From Leptoclinus maculatus (Eukaryota; Chordata; Actinopteri; Perciformes; Stichaeidae): DNA of 64,000 nt. Shown in pieces: positions 34,561 through 47,989 of this stretch. A program made the translations under genes and the position numbers. The DNA is taken from positions 19,890,343-19,954,342 of the forward strand of contig JAVDOI010000009.1 of the NCBI GenBank assembly GCA_032191485.1, read 5' to 3'. The number at the start of each line of letters is the position of its first letter. The stretch's first letter is position 1. Below the pieces are notes generated by a model, which saw only the letters and a program-made list of their open reading frames with translations, was not told the origin of the DNA and made no database searches.

Positions 34561-35598
34561 CATGGTTGTCATTATCCTATCGATTGGCTGCCGCACATCA
34601 AGAGGACGGCTCTTGAGGCGGACAGCAAAGAAAAAGAGGATAAAAATCAAAGCAAAAAGGTTGGCATGCCACAGAGTAGCGAGAAAATCGTTTTTGTTGA
34701 GACCACAACGGGCAACAAATAACAACCCTCAACCATAGACTGTATGTAGGAAGTGGACGTAGTTGCCGTGACGTCACCTATCTGGACTGCGGTTTTGAAG
34801 CCTTGTGTTCCACGCTAGGCCTTGGATTACGGCCATCGCCATCTTGGCTTTTTGCAACCAGTGAACGGAAGTGCCCATATTTGGACTGTGAAGGGGTGAT
34901 AGAGAGATGCCATATAAGGCTCTGGTAGTGGTAGCGACCTGTCAATCACGAGGTAGGCCGCCCTAAAACATACGTTGCTTTTTGGTCTGTTTTATTGTAA
35001 ATGAGAGCATAATCTACCCAACGTATCCTCATACAACGTTTCGGATGATATCTTACAAAAAAGTACTCAGCCAGCAACACGTGTCAATTTCCGCTCGTTA
35101 CATACATACGGCCTTTTCAAAATAAACTTCTGTTTTCAAAGGAAACTCAGTTAGGTTTAGGTAACAAACTACTTGGTTTGGTTGAGGAAAACATTTTTGT
35201 TTATGTTAAGAGAAGTGCCGAAACTACAATACTCAAGTAACAGGAAAAAAACATTAATGTTGGACTCACACCACCACTCCCGCCCACCATGTGTGTGCTT
35301 CAGCACTCTTTATACTTCCTTGTTCATAGTTACGTGGAAAACATACAAAATCATTTCGTGGGATCCCTACAAATTACGGCGTATAGTTTTTCTTAGGTAT
35401 TGCTATGAATGCTGGATGAGACCAGCCTGATTTTCATAATGAACATCCTTCTGTATTGAAGAAATCTTAAAAACTAGCGATTGAGAGCATAAACTCAAGT
35501 TTACAATGTCTATTGGGGAATGAAATCACTTCCATATGATCAGACTTCTTTTTGCAACGGGAGGAGTCGCCCCCGGATCGCCAGTAGAGAGAATGCAG

Positions 35599-36535
35599 CA
35601 GTGGTGCTAGGGCGCACCCCCTTTGAGCCACAAACAATTCAAATTAAAAATAATAATAAATTATACAAATTGTCAATATTTGTGTTTTTGAAATATGGAA
35701 TGCACCCAGTAATATGTGTAAAATATGATATCTGCGCAAAAGAGATGTTTTTCCTGCACCTCTTCTCCGCCTATCTGCATGTCTCAGCAGCTCTGGGGCC
35801 ATGGAGAAACAGCCCAGAGGAGGCGGGTCTATGAAGCAGTTTAGCCAATTGCTGATTAAAGATATGAATGTGTGACATACAATTTAGCCAATCAGCGTCC
35901 TCAAATAGATTCAGCTTGGGGCAGAATTTGTATCGCCCCAAACTGCGCGTTCTCGTCAGGAGAAGTCTCTACAGGCAATGGCGAGCGCGAGCACTACTCC
36001 CCCAAGACCCGTTTGAGAGCAGAACTTTGGTGGAGAAACTGTTGTGACAGAGCTGATCCCAGATCAGCCTGACCTCACAATCAGACAGCAGACTAGCAGG
36101 AAAGGGAAGCAGTACATGAAGCTTCTCTAGCTGTACACCACAGGTTTGGCTAGCTGGATGCAGTCATGCTAATAACGTATTTATCTTTTTAAAACAACGG
36201 CGACAGATCCAGCATGGACAGTTAGGGAGTGAGGGATGAGGAGGTAAGGAGACATGAGAACACCAGGGCACACATGGAGAACTCTGTCAAGATACGTATT
36301 AGGCAAAGTGAACATCTGTTCTTCTACATAGTTGTCCTCAGTCTCATCTGCTTAACTTGGTCATGGAGGCATCAACATGTAATAGAGATGGTAAATTAAC
36401 AGTGAAAACTCATCATAGCTTAATTTAACATCAGTATTCATAATTACACTTCATGTTTACTTCTCCTGATCTTTACCTCCTATAATAAGGTCCATAGGGG
36501 CATCTCAATAAATACACGTGTTCTATTATATTATA

Positions 36536-36574
<39 letters not shown>

Positions 36575-36862
36575 GTGTGTGTGTGTGTGTGTGTGTTTTA
36601 TATTATACTACATATTATTATATGATATATATAATATTGAATTCCCTGTGAGGGTGAGTAAAATAAGATGTCCTGACGTGTTTATCAAAGTGTTATTTAC
36701 TGCTTTTTTTCATGTTGGAATAAATGTTAAATATTTAACTGCAAAGTAGTCATGCGTGTTTGATACCTTAATTTGTTTGCATTAAATCATTCTGGGATGT
36801 TTGCTGAAATTGATAGGATGTGGCACAGCCCTACCAAGAACATGTTCCACCAGCCGCCACTA
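35599..36862 (+). mobile_element. hAT element nested with 8-bp TSD
   Basis: Starts CAGTGGTGCTAGGGCGCACC and ends CCACCAGCCGCCACTA (last base mutated from G). Flanked by GAATGCAG (35591-35598 and 36863-36870), an exact 8-bp duplication. It is a diverged sister of 16266-17150. It contains an AT/GT microsatellite (about 36540-36597) and a 66-codon frame matching that of the sister copy, without known domains. Confidence 0.88.
36540..36597. repeat. Compound (TA)n(TG)n microsatellite
   Basis: A TA run passing into GT repeats inside the hAT copy; a similar AT-rich tract lies in the sister copy near 17000. Confidence 0.9.
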
Positions 36863-36925
36863 GAATGCAGGTTTAAGGTACTTCATCATCGGCTTCATTT
36901 CTAGAACCGGAGGTTGCTGCACTCA

Positions 36926-38175
36926 TCCCTGATACAAATGCCGAGCTGTGAGCCATCGGTGAATGAAAAGGGTTCAACATTCCACATGCGTATATTAGAT
37001 AGTGTTACTCAGTAATTAGGAAGTTGAACATAAATCCAATGTGGCAGTGCTGCACAGATTGCCTAATTCAAGCAGTGTACACCACCTTTACAAAAGTCTT
37101 TATGACAGACCATTAACACCCAGGAAGGACAAACCTTGATGAGAAAAGTAAACAAACAGTGATACAACCACGTATTTAAAGGGCAAAAGTCACATGCATG
37201 GCAACAACAATTCATGACAAAATAATTTGACTAATGTACTGCTGATAAAGAAAATCCTGTTTAACACTAGCTCACATCAAGTCATTCATGTAGCCTAGAA
37301 AGATTTACGTATACGTAGCAAACAGCATTTTATTAGGGAACGAAGGCAAGCCAAGCCACAGATTCATGTCTCAAAGACCGCTGCTAGTAAGACAGAGTGG
37401 AACCACACTTTGGACTGAAGATGAAAGATGAACCTTATTTTAATAACTGCCAACTTGGATCTCTCTCGTTTCTTGTCCCTGGATCTGATCTGATCTGTTT
37501 TAACACCAGATCTAGATGAGGGCTTAATTGTCATCCCTCTATCCACTGATTTCCCTGCACCGCTTCCTTGATCTGGTGGTCTCTTTCCTGATCTCATTGT
37601 TCTCTCTAACCTGACTATCTCACCTCATTCTCTTCATCTGAACTCATTGCACATCAAGGCACTCGCTCTGTGAACAGTAGGAGTGTGTGTGGGGGGGGGG
37701 GGGGGGGGGGGGGGGGATTGCATGTGAGTATTAGAGAAAGAAGATTTTTCTCTGTGTTTTGCACAAAAGGATGGTGAATGAGAAAACTCAATTCAAGCAG
37801 TTCAACTTAAAACAGCAATAATTTGAGGGTAGCTTATACAAGCTGTGAACACACAATTAACATACCACCTTTTAATGTTGAGATGAGATGAAAAATTACT
37901 TTATAACCTTTTTAGATCCCCGGTCATATTGTGAGGCTATTAAACAATATATGCCAAAAGATGAACAAAAAATAAATGTATTTGTATTTCATACCAAAAT
38001 TCAATCATCTTTTCTTCCTGTGAAACAACATATGACGTGGGCTTACGTAAGCTAGTACCAACTGATTTCAACCGATAGTATCATGACATCCATCCATCAA
38101 TCAATCTGCAACTTTTAGTGACAAGTGAGGTACGTGTGTAGCTCCATATTGGGCTGCATTCTAAGCCCGCCCATA
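36926..38175. other. Unassigned stretch
   Basis: No gene recognised; contains the poly-G run listed separately. Confidence 0.35.
37691..37716. repeat. Poly-G run, 26 bases
   Basis: Follows GTGTGTGT directly. Runs of this length are unstable and error-prone in sequencing, so the true length is doubtful. Confidence 0.9.
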
Positions 38176-38222
38176 TTTTAGTGGTCCAATCAAATGCGAA
38201 GGATTTGATTGGACCACTAAAA
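38176..38222. repeat. Perfect hairpin, 20-bp arms
   Basis: TTTTAGTGGTCCAATCAAAT, 7-base spacer GCGAAGG, then its exact reverse complement. No surrounding element identified. Confidence 0.9.
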
Positions 38223-38869
38223 CATTTAGTTTCACTGGGGAATACTTCACAATACAGAAGCTAAAGACGCTCTATCTTCCGTTTCAATGAAACTTGGGAG
38301 TTGATATGTTGTTCGCAAAGAGTTGCTTATTTTCAAATAGAGCATAGAGCAAAATTAACTTTGATTAAAATTGACTTGGAGTCATGTTTGTTTCCACCTG
38401 ATGAATGTAACAACAGTATTAACTCTGTTAGCTGAGATTTTAGTCTCCACCAACTCATGAGGGAAATATGTGTCTTTAGCTGCTAAATGCTTCACTGTTT
38501 CCCCAGCTAGTCTCTGACTGTGTCGGGTGCACTTTGCTGCTGAGCAAGTAGTGTACAGTGGGTTGTTTTTAAATATAATTATCTTTAATTAATTTCATGC
38601 TTTCCACCATTATGTTTTGTTAACAGTCTAATTCCATCAAACATATCACATCTATTCATTTATAAAATAGTATACAGTTGGCCATCCTAGAATGGTGTCC
38701 AGCAAACATAAAACCGTAATACACAATACATACGACACATGTACATTCTATCACATTCATTCATCTGACACATAAAACATATACCTCTCATCCCACTGCA
38801 CACAAACACACACATGTGTGTCCTGTATTCTCCACTGGAGTCCACCCTCCCTTCGCAGCCATGCCACAG

Positions 38870-41230
38870 GTTATATTAATAAGTCTTAAAGGCCCTCATG
38901 AATGTGCTTCCAAACCTCATTGTTTTATTGTAATCCTGAGACACGGTCAAATAAGATCTCATCATTTCCTTCCAACTCTGTAAAGAAGGGGCATCTGTTT
39001 TTTTCCACTGTTTTAAAATGAGCTTCTCATAAACAAGGGAGAAAAATGTAATCTGCCATACTATATAATATCTGAAATAATCTGAAAAATCTAAAAAATC
39101 TAAAAAATACACAACTCAGCCGAGAAATACATTTTAGTTTTATAAGTAATGGATAGCAATTCTTGGATTTTGTGTCTCACTTTGTTCACTTTTGTACAAA
39201 GCGAGAAGGAACGTATCAGAGGAATCTGGATACAACTTTTATCTCTAGTGTAGTATATTCTTGTATCAATTTGTAATGTATTAACCGTAGATTTTCATTT
39301 GCTGTAATGCTGTTAGTGTAATATCAGCATTTCTTCCATTTTGTGTCAATTTTGTTCCATGATTTTAATGTGCAATTCATAACGAAGTTCGATACTTTTA
39401 TAGTATTTTTTGTAAACAGAGAATAGGGTGTAAAGCTTTAATTGATTGCTTTCAATATTCATGCAGGGTTCTTCACTTGTGTTATTGATTATATGATCGA
39501 TACAAAACCTTTGTGAGGGATAATAATAGCGTTCCAAATTTGGAAGTTTAAGACATCCTTCTGTTCTTGGATTTTGACGAAGTGTTCTACTCACCAGATG
39601 TGCTTTATTATACCAGAAGAAAGAGGTGAGTAAGGCCTCAAGTTGCATTACAAGTACATCATTTAAAACAAATATATCCTGCTACTTTTCATTATATTAA
39701 TAAGAAAGTTGTATAATTGTATTTTTTTTATTCCATTCTGGAATGGTACCAGCACCTTTAATAAATTGCAACTCAGTTTTTTTTTTATATTCATTTTATA
39801 ATTTGATATTTTGGAGAATTTCATGTATGATTTGCTTTGCCTTTGGAAGAGATATTTTAATATTAGATAAATATAACATCAAATCATCAGCAAATTAACT
39901 CAGTTTATATATATATATATATATTTGATCTACCTTTATGCCACTCACTTCCTCTGTCTGTCTGACATTTTCGATACTTTAACAATAGGCCCATTGCAAT
40001 TGTCAAAGCTGTCTGCATCCACCGCCATCAGTGTCAAGTCCAGTTTTTGCTTTTTGGCATATTGTATTAATGATATACAGGTTTGAATATTGCATTTAAA
40101 ACTTTGATTTTGTAGGAAGCCAGTATATTTGTTCTGAATTATATTAATAATAATTATAATTATAATAATTATTTGTTGTTGTATCAGATTTGAATGCATT
40201 TCTATAATATGCTGCACATCTTTGATTGATCATTTCATTGTCTGTTATTGGAGTTGTGCCTTTTTAGTACCCCTTTGACTAAAGAGTGCAGTTGTTTACC
40301 TGTTTTATTTGCTGATGTATAAGATATTTTGTTTGAATTATGCCAATTATCTTGAACTTTTATCAATGAAAATATTGTTATTGTCTTTCGAAGTCTTCCC
40401 TGGCATTAGTTTGCTTATGTTGAAGACAATTCTCAGATTTTTTTTCTACTCCATCAATCTATTCATCTAGTTCTTGCTTCTTTTTACTGGAAATGATATA
40501 TGTATCCCTCTCATATACGCATTACAATCATCACATATAAAATATATTTCTGGGTCTATTCGTAGATATTGTGTTTTCAATATTTGTACATGTAATTTTG
40601 TCAATATGATCTTTTGTTTATTAATAAATTCTGTCTGGGTTAAATATTTTAAATTTATTTTCCAGATTTTATGGGAAACATTATTTATTGCAGGTGTCAT
40701 TCCACATGTGACTGCAGAGTGATCTGTTATGACTATATCGTGAATGTTAGTGTTACATTGCCTAGTCCTATACCTGATATGAAATGCAGTCTATTTGGGT
40801 CATTGTTTTTGTAGCATGGTAAGAATAAGAGTTGGGGATGCATTACATTCCCTATATCCTATTATTCAAGTCAGCGTCTGATATCATTTTTCAGGTTGGA
40901 GTCATATCAAGTATTTTCTGGATTTTTGTTTCAGATGCAGGTTGGACATAAATATTAATAAATATATCCCTGTTTTCAAAAACGGCATATTTTATAATCA
41001 AGAATCTACCTCATTATTAGTATTATTCTTACTAATTAGTATTCAAACTGCTCTGCTACTGGATGTGAAGGTAGACTCAAAGGCCTCCCTCGTCCAGTGT
41101 CTTTTAAGATATTATTTTCCCCGGCTTTGAAATTAAGCTCTTGAAGAATGACATTGAAGACAATGTCAGAGGATGTTTTTTAGATGGCCGAGTACTCTAT
41201 GTTTTTTTGCACCTGTTATTTAGTACATTA
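38870..41230 (-). pseudogene. L1-group LINE ORF2 relic
   Basis: Reading on the minus strand from high to low coordinates: an endonuclease end motif (DIVITDHSAV, about 40720-40745); a connector (HKIWKINLKYL, then AYMRGIHISFPVKRSKN, 40467-40680); RT motif A region (CISLIQYAKKQKLDLTLMAV, then DAD, near 40000-40090); motif C FADDLMLYLSN (FADD at 39883-39894); and the C-terminal domain (SFFWYNKAHLVSRTL, CLKLPNLERYYYPSQRF, 39500-39648; KLILKQWKKTDAPSLQSWKE, 38950-39030). Order and motifs are those of L1/Tx1 ORF2. Stops, frameshifts and AT microsatellites interrupt it throughout, so it is long dead. ORF1 and ends were not found. Confidence 0.8.
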
Positions 41231-43689
41231 GTATTCCAGGTAAAAAATGGTAAATTTATAATGTAGAATTTCTATATTTCTCCTTTTAAGCTTAATTTGT
41301 ACAGGACACACAGCTGCTTCAAGGTGTAGGCAATAGAAACCAATGGTTTCCAAACTTTAACATAATATTGTACTCCATCAACAAAGTTGGATAATAAGGT
41401 TAAAATGCAGCTAAAACACTTTTTTGTGTTGAGGGTTATTTTTCTATTTTTCTCAGTGGTGATGTGTTTTTAAATCTAAAGATTGTTTTTTGTGTATTCT
41501 TTGTCTTCTAACATCTTGGGTCCCTGTTGGAAATAAAGGTTTTCACTTTACATGTTATTATTTGGATATCTTTGTTTCTTTATCGATGACCAGAAGGTTA
41601 GCATTCCATACATGATTGTGTGGGAGCCGGTTTAACCCCGTTACCACATGCTACTAATCTTAGGGTAACATTTGCTACTCTGTCTTGCTCTGTATTGGGT
41701 TTGGTATAGTGTGCTGGAGAGGAATTTGCCAAACCCACTAGTCCTCGTCCTCGTCCTAAAGTCTTTTTTTATTGTCAGAGTGAACATATGACATGTTGTT
41801 TGAATACGTAAGATAGTTTCACTTCTGATCAGTTGAGAAATACAAAAGGTTTTTCATCCAAACACAAACTGTTCACTTATCTTTGTTAAACTAGTTAGCT
41901 CTACATCTGTCAGATGTGTTCTGTTTTATTGCTAACCTTGATCTATAATAAAGAGCACATAGACTCTTTGTTTTGGGATTGAGACAGATACTGATAGGTC
42001 CATCTTTCCATCACCATTGTCCTTGTGGGTAGCTAAGGTAACATGGGCAACTACATGCTATGTTTCTGCATTGCTTGTATTGTTTATATTTGTAGAGCAT
42101 TCCTTAATGCCGATTGTTTGTTATCAAATTGTTGACTGTCGATCTTAATTTGCTTGTGTTTTATTTATTTGTATTCATGTAAAGCATGGCCAGTTAGCTC
42201 TCGTCTATCCATCCTGTGGATGTGTTTGTTGTGTGAATTGAGTGTGTGCATGTACCCTGTGTGTGGACACCCCGGGGGCAGGAAACAAAAAGGGCAGATC
42301 GAAGGATCACACCAGAGAATTAACTGAGAAAACAACCTGTGACAGGAAAAGGACGGATGATGGAAAGAAGATTTCTTTTTTTGTTATGTATAAACACCTT
42401 TGTAATGAAAATGCATTGATCTTTGTTCATCAATATTCTACAGATCAGCAGAGGGCTGGGTGAGGCAGAGGTAACACAGTGGGAGACACCAACACATTTG
42501 TGTAACTACACTTCCAAGGGCCCTCCATTGACTGCATGCCTTCCTTAGCTCAGTTGGAGATGGATTAGAGGGAATACATGATCAGTCACAAAGGCTTTAG
42601 ATATCACCAATCAAATCACCTTGTTCCCTTCCCTTTAAAAGCACTGCACTCTCTGCCACTGTGCTCTGATAATTTGGTGGCAGAATGGGAGAGTTGTCTT
42701 AAACTACCAAAGCTTCTCCCCCGAGGAAACTGATGCCCATGTGCTCAGAACAAGCAAATATACAGCACCTTCCATTAAATTAGCTCAGGAGGAGATAAGA
42801 CATTTGGTTAATTTGTTTTGCTCTGGTCCTCAGAGAACAGTTGCACAGTATAGGAACCGGCTTAATGTTATTAGATGGTTCAATGATATTAGATGAAAAG
42901 CCAAATAAGAGTTGGGCGCAAAGTGCAGAGACAGTTTGGCTCCAGGAGGGGGGCTACTCCCTGACATCTGCAGAGGATGTAGCCGGTCTCCACAATCTGT
43001 TATGTTCAACGACAAGATGACTACATGTATTTTAGAAAGAACTCCAAACGTTATATCTTATTTTTCCAGGTTCAAGACGTCAAAATTGGTCAAGAAATCT
43101 GCAACAAGGGCTGCATGTGAGCAACACACGAACACACGTGTGGACAAATTGGTTTTCAATGATCTAGCCAGAAAACAAATAGCAGAAATTAAAACAGAAG
43201 CCCTTTGAGCAGCTACGTTTCAGAAGTGCATCATCATCATCATCGTTATTTGCTAAACAAGGTGTCATTTGTCTAAATGTTGTGCACCATTCACACTGAC
43301 CCAGCAATGCGATGGAGATCCACGTCGGCGCTCTATATGAATGGATCATATTCCGCCAGCCAACCCCTCCTCAACAACCCTTCTCTTGCTCAGGGTTGAG
43401 GGACATGGGCCGGGCTCTGCATTGTACAGTCATTTAATTGCATTAAAATGCCTCTCCATGCACTGTGCAGCGCAACTGCATTGCTAGTTTCAGATCAACA
43501 CAGTTGTCATTTTAATGCCCTTTGCCAACAAGGTGTAAGAACGTGTGCCCATCTGTGCTCCCATGGGCATGTTGATCTTAAAATGGGATGTCAGGCGCAT
43601 GGTTGGCATATTCCTATCCTATCAAATATTCAGTCATGCTACTTTCACCTGAGAAATATTGCAAAAAATACACTCGATGTTATCTTTCC
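41231..43689. other. Long unassigned stretch
   Basis: About 2.4 kb with no supported gene or element boundary. Possibly holds the decayed 5' part of the L1 relic at its start. A short CATCAT run occurs near 43230. Confidence 0.35.
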
Positions 43690-44200
43690 AACCGTTGAAT
43701 ATGGTTATCAATGCTGTTGTGTCCTCCCATTTAGACCACTGCAATGCTCTGTCTTCTCAAAACTCTGCAGCAAGACTACTCACCATGTCTTCATATCGTG
43801 TTGTAAATTGTTTGATTGCATGATTACTTTTATTGTGAAGAGCATGAAAACGGAAGTGCTTTTAGTGTGAAGAGACAGGGAGTAGCATGATACGTGCTTC
43901 TTGATGCTAACAAAGATGATGATAAGTAAAATACCAGATGTCGAGTGCAAGAGTCACTGTAACAGTTGTAATATATCGCTCACAACACCCCGGTTCTGAT
44001 GTCCCTTCACTGGCTTCCAATTCAATTTAGGATTCAATTCAAGATCCTCCTCCTCAGCTATAAGGCCTTTAATAGTTTTGCTCCAAAGTATATAAATGAA
44101 TTACTATTGCCTAATACCTCTGCTTGGCCCGTCAGGGCCTCTGAACATGGCCTCGTACCTTATTGCAGACTGAAAATACAAGGGGACTGAAAGAACTAGA
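43690..44200 (+). pseudogene. 3' ORF end of a Jockey-group LINE
   Basis: HLDHCNAL, then NSAARLLT appear in one frame near 43725-43790. MSLHWLPIQFRIQFKILLLS, then YKAFNSFAPKYINELLLP (43999-44110) follows after an interruption. These are the conserved C-terminal blocks after the RT domain of Rex1/L2/CR1-type ORF2 (DYCNAL... SLHWLPV..RI.FKILLL.YKAL). The same blocks recur at 52813-52960. Truncated at both sides. Confidence 0.8.
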
Positions 44201-45353
44201 GAGTCAGACAGCCTGCACACAATTAGACAGAACAAGAGAGCTAACACTTAAACATAAATGTTTATAATTATCTTTATTTTACCTTTATTTACTCAGGGAA
44301 GTTTTTACTGAGAGGCCAGCATGATGACATCATCATCATTACATTTCAGAAAGCTCCCTTCAGAACCAAAGAAAACCTTGTTCAATGTTTTCACAGGCTC
44401 AGTAGTACTCTGTCACACGAGTAAGCTGATCTTCATGTGTCCCTTTAAAGAAATGGCCCGCTCCTTATCTCAAAATACCAAATGGCTGTGCATGAGGATA
44501 AAAAAGACCACCCTCTGAAAGTGCCGCTTTGCCAGCTCAAAGCTCCAGCACGTAAAAAGCCTAAATAAAGACCTTTAATCTTGAGTCTACTTAACCCCTG
44601 AAAACCTAGATCTAATTGTGTAAAACAGGTCCCTAAGACAGCCACCACAAGGCCACAACACCACCCCAAGAGACAATGAAAGGTTAACATGCAGGATATC
44701 AATGTCAAAGGTGAGGTCAAGATAAATCCTTGGTCACAGCCCCTGACTGACTCTCGAGTCCTTCCTTTGTGATTTGTAAAAACTATCTATCTGCATTTTA
44801 TTTAGCTGGAGGAGTAATAGGAATGTTAATCACAGTGGCTCTCAACAAGGACATGCAGTAAATACGAGTACAAAAAGTGGCTAGATGCCTAATCCCAAAC
44901 GTTCCACATCTGCATGGCCACTCATGGTGCAAATGTCTGCCCATGTCTGTGAGGATCCGAATGGACTCTCTGCTTTCAGCTCAAAATATACACTTTGTGG
45001 ACTGCATGCATGGGCCGTGTGCAAATGCCTGTTGTATAATTAACAAAACCACATTGATACAAAGATCTCTCTGAATAGATCTTGGATAGTGGCTCAAATC
45101 AAATGACTAGTGTTGATCATGAAAGGAACCAAAAAGGAAGCATATGTGTGACCACATACATGAAAGAGATAAAGTTTTGCAATCTAATTTACAATATGAC
45201 AGAAAAAGGGACTTTATAATGAGATACATGATTAAGATCATGTATGGCCATTAAAGGATAATTCATATTACACTCTTCCTCACATAAAGAGCCAACTGTA
45301 CATTCATTTATAATGATACAGTGTAACAGAGGTACTGCAGTGTGAATGACAGG

Positions 45354-45374
45354 ATGTGTGTGTGTGTGTGTGTG
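45354..45374. repeat. (GT)n microsatellite
   Basis: Short pure GT run. Confidence 0.85.
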
Positions 45375-45839
45375 AGCGAGAGAGCAGATGAGAGAACAAA
45401 GAAGGAACAGCAAGCGCCGTAAACTCCTTTTATAAAACCCTCGTGTGATTGGTTGCTATGTATCTAAGAGGTGGGGGAGAGAGTGTTCCCAAAAAACAAC
45501 CAATCGCTGCACTTGATGAAGACAATCCCATTGGCTTGCCTAACAACCAACTGACCAATTGAACTGCCCTGCCCAAATATGGATGTGTGTTAACCCGGTC
45601 ACCGTCAAATCACCAGGGGCTCTTCTTTGATTCTTTGAACCTCTCGACTGTACTGTTTTCTCTTTTTTTCCTTCTTTCTTTGTGGGAACGAAGATAAAGT
45701 GTGCATACTAAGGAAGACATCATTTCAAAAGGTGCTTTCTATTTTTGCTTTTTCTATTTGAACAGAGCAGCATTCAATACATCAATATGGCAATTATCCA
45801 ACTGTACATGGAAAGCAACCAAAAATACAAATCATCACT

Positions 45840-45855
45840 CCCCCCCCCCCCCCCC
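45840..45855. repeat. Poly-C run
   Basis: Sixteen consecutive C, of uncertain true length. Confidence 0.85.
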
Positions 45856-46479
45856 AAGGTATCACAGGTTTCAATTATCTGCTTGTAATAACAACGACTG
45901 GATGTTCTAAATATTGTGTGCATGTGTCAGTGTTTTCCTGATTTTTAATCTGTCAATCCCTCCATTTCCTGTTCATAAGTGAATTGAAGTGATAGAGTAT
46001 GAATCTTCCTTACAATCTGTTTCATCCTTTGGGCCATAGAAGCAAACCAAAAGTGAGCTCTCTCCCTTTTGCACAGCAACGTGGTATCATCAAAAAACAA
46101 AGGATCAGCCGCATTACCTTTGTCATCCGCTGCACGCAGATCCATGCGAGAGACCATCTCGCGATGGGATCACACCAGCAACGACGCCAAATCTGGCCAG
46201 CGGCGTGAAGTGGGGGGCGCAATGGCCCCTTCCCTGCTTCATATGCCCTTACTTCCAGCACCCTAGTTTGCATCACACCCATCTTTGAACTTAGCCTCTA
46301 TAGTGATCTCAACTACACACTTCATGACTGCATCTTGCACGGTTGTGATCAAATCTGTCGACAGATGCACAGACATATGAACACCTGGAAAAGTGCTCCA
46401 AACCTCTCTGTTGTAGTTCCTGCGACAGTAGGTTCCACCCGGACCACATTTGCCATCATGACTCCAAGGCTGGACTCGA

Positions 46480-46895
46480 ATATTCGACTATTTAGTTGGG
46501 TAGGAATTCGGTTTTCAATTTTGGTATTCGAATATTCTTTTCTTTTTTTTTCCAGCCCCACAACAAACCTTTTGGAAAATGCTTCTTATAACAACTACAA
46601 ATACAGAAATAACAGAATCCTTATTAAAAATGAACTAAAAGTGAATGAAGTGAAACTGAAGGACACGTGTTGCAGCGCACCACCATCCATCACAGTCCTT
46701 TCCGGGTCATGGCATGGAGTCGAGCAAAGCCAGAACCCTCCACACTGTTGCTTGTGTCAAAGCACAGTCCATGAGGAACTCAGGCCGGAAGAGCTGAGGG
46801 GAAGTCTCTGTACCCGGGCTAGTAGCTAGTATTTGATGACAATTGCTACCAAACCTTGGGAGGCCAAAACGTGGTATTCTGGACAGCCCTACAGG
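46480..46895. mobile_element. Possible decayed hAT-type relic
   Basis: TCGAATATTCGAC and ATTCGAATATTC words and a closing GGACAGCCCTAC resemble a fish element with TAGGGCTGTC ends, compare 63080. No clean left end or duplication. Confidence 0.35.
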
Positions 46896-47989
46896 ACCTA
46901 CACGGACTCACAAGGTGAAAAGAATACCAGTCACACGCTGTCACGGCTGGTAAATATGTTCTCATTTTGTTCATAGCTACAAACTTTTAGTGTCTCTAGT
47001 AATGGAATCAGTGACAACCCAGCTGCCAAGCAGATGTGATGAGTGTATGATGTTATTTTGTCAGTGACACTGAGAGTATCTACTCAGTAACAAGACGTTA
47101 TAAAATTAATTTTCAGTGAGAGCAAAAATGTCTGCTGTGTGGCAGTTCTTTGATCTCAGTGACCCATTACTGAAGCGGCGACAGGATGCGGTGTTAGGTT
47201 AAGTTGACACCTCAAATCAGCCAAGAACGACGCCACAAGTGAGCTGATCCGGCTTTCAAAAGTATACATTCACAGTGTCATTTCAAAAAAAGTATTACGT
47301 CAATAAATTGCTCTTTAAACCCTATAGCCTTTTTTTTGGCTTCTGCTCGAAAATACTATACCCATACTCAAAGGGGCCTTACTCTCTAACTACAAGGTCT
47401 ATTTGAATAATTTCAATTCATTAATAACACTCAAGTGGGTGAGCTTTGGTGAGAGGTGTAGATATTGTGTATATGTTACTGGTTAATACCAAATGAAGAT
47501 GGAACACAGCTCCACTTTGAAAATGTCAGGTTTGCATGGTGAAAAAGCACTATTATTGATAATATGATATTAAATGAGGCTCAGTAAAGCCTAAACCACC
47601 CAGCATCATAGCAAACAATGGCAGTAGTCATACACAACATAATTTGAGTTGATAGAGTGAAGTAGGCCAGAGCTAGAGAGATAAACGTACGAGAGGTCAC
47701 GAAAGGTCGGCATTTAAGAAACAGCCTCTCCAGCTGTTCCATTGTACTTTTATAACTTAAATGACGATATATTTAACTTCCTTTATCCTTCTACATGCAC
47801 AATCTATCACATACAGCAGTTTGGAATCATTTTTGAGAGCTAGAACCCTCTCCAAAGCCTCTTGGGTCCGCCGACCTACAGCAGAATGCGATATAGCGTG
47901 TGTGTATTGGACCATTGTTGAGCCTGTGACTGGTCAATTCAATACTACGACATATCTATACACGTGTTAGGATCTAGCCAATGCAGTGG
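46896..47989. other. Unassigned stretch
   Basis: No supported feature. Confidence 0.35.

Larger units (their letters stand above)
34733..36925 (+). mobile_element. Fish DNA element split by a later hAT insertion
   Basis: CCATAGACTGTATGTAGGAA, GTGACGTCACCTA, CCATCGCCATCTTGGCTTTT and AGACTTCTTTTTGCAACGGG occur in the order of a common fish non-autonomous element. Its tail (AATGCAGGTTTAAGGTACTTC, then CCGGAGGTTGCTG) resumes after 36862. It also contains the dispersed repeat shared with 18920-19330. No transposase. The outer boundaries are approximate. Confidence 0.65.
44201..46480. other. Unassigned stretch
   Basis: No gene recognised. Includes a GT run at 45354-45374 and a poly-C run at 45840-45855. 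Confidence 0.35.

Noticed and set aside
43448..43870. 140-codon plus frame
   Set aside because: Its second half is out of frame with the LINE motifs found at 43725-43790; the first half has no signature.
46000..46290. Overlapping frames of 65-86 codons near 46000-46290
   Set aside because: None shows a known domain and several overlap on opposite strands.
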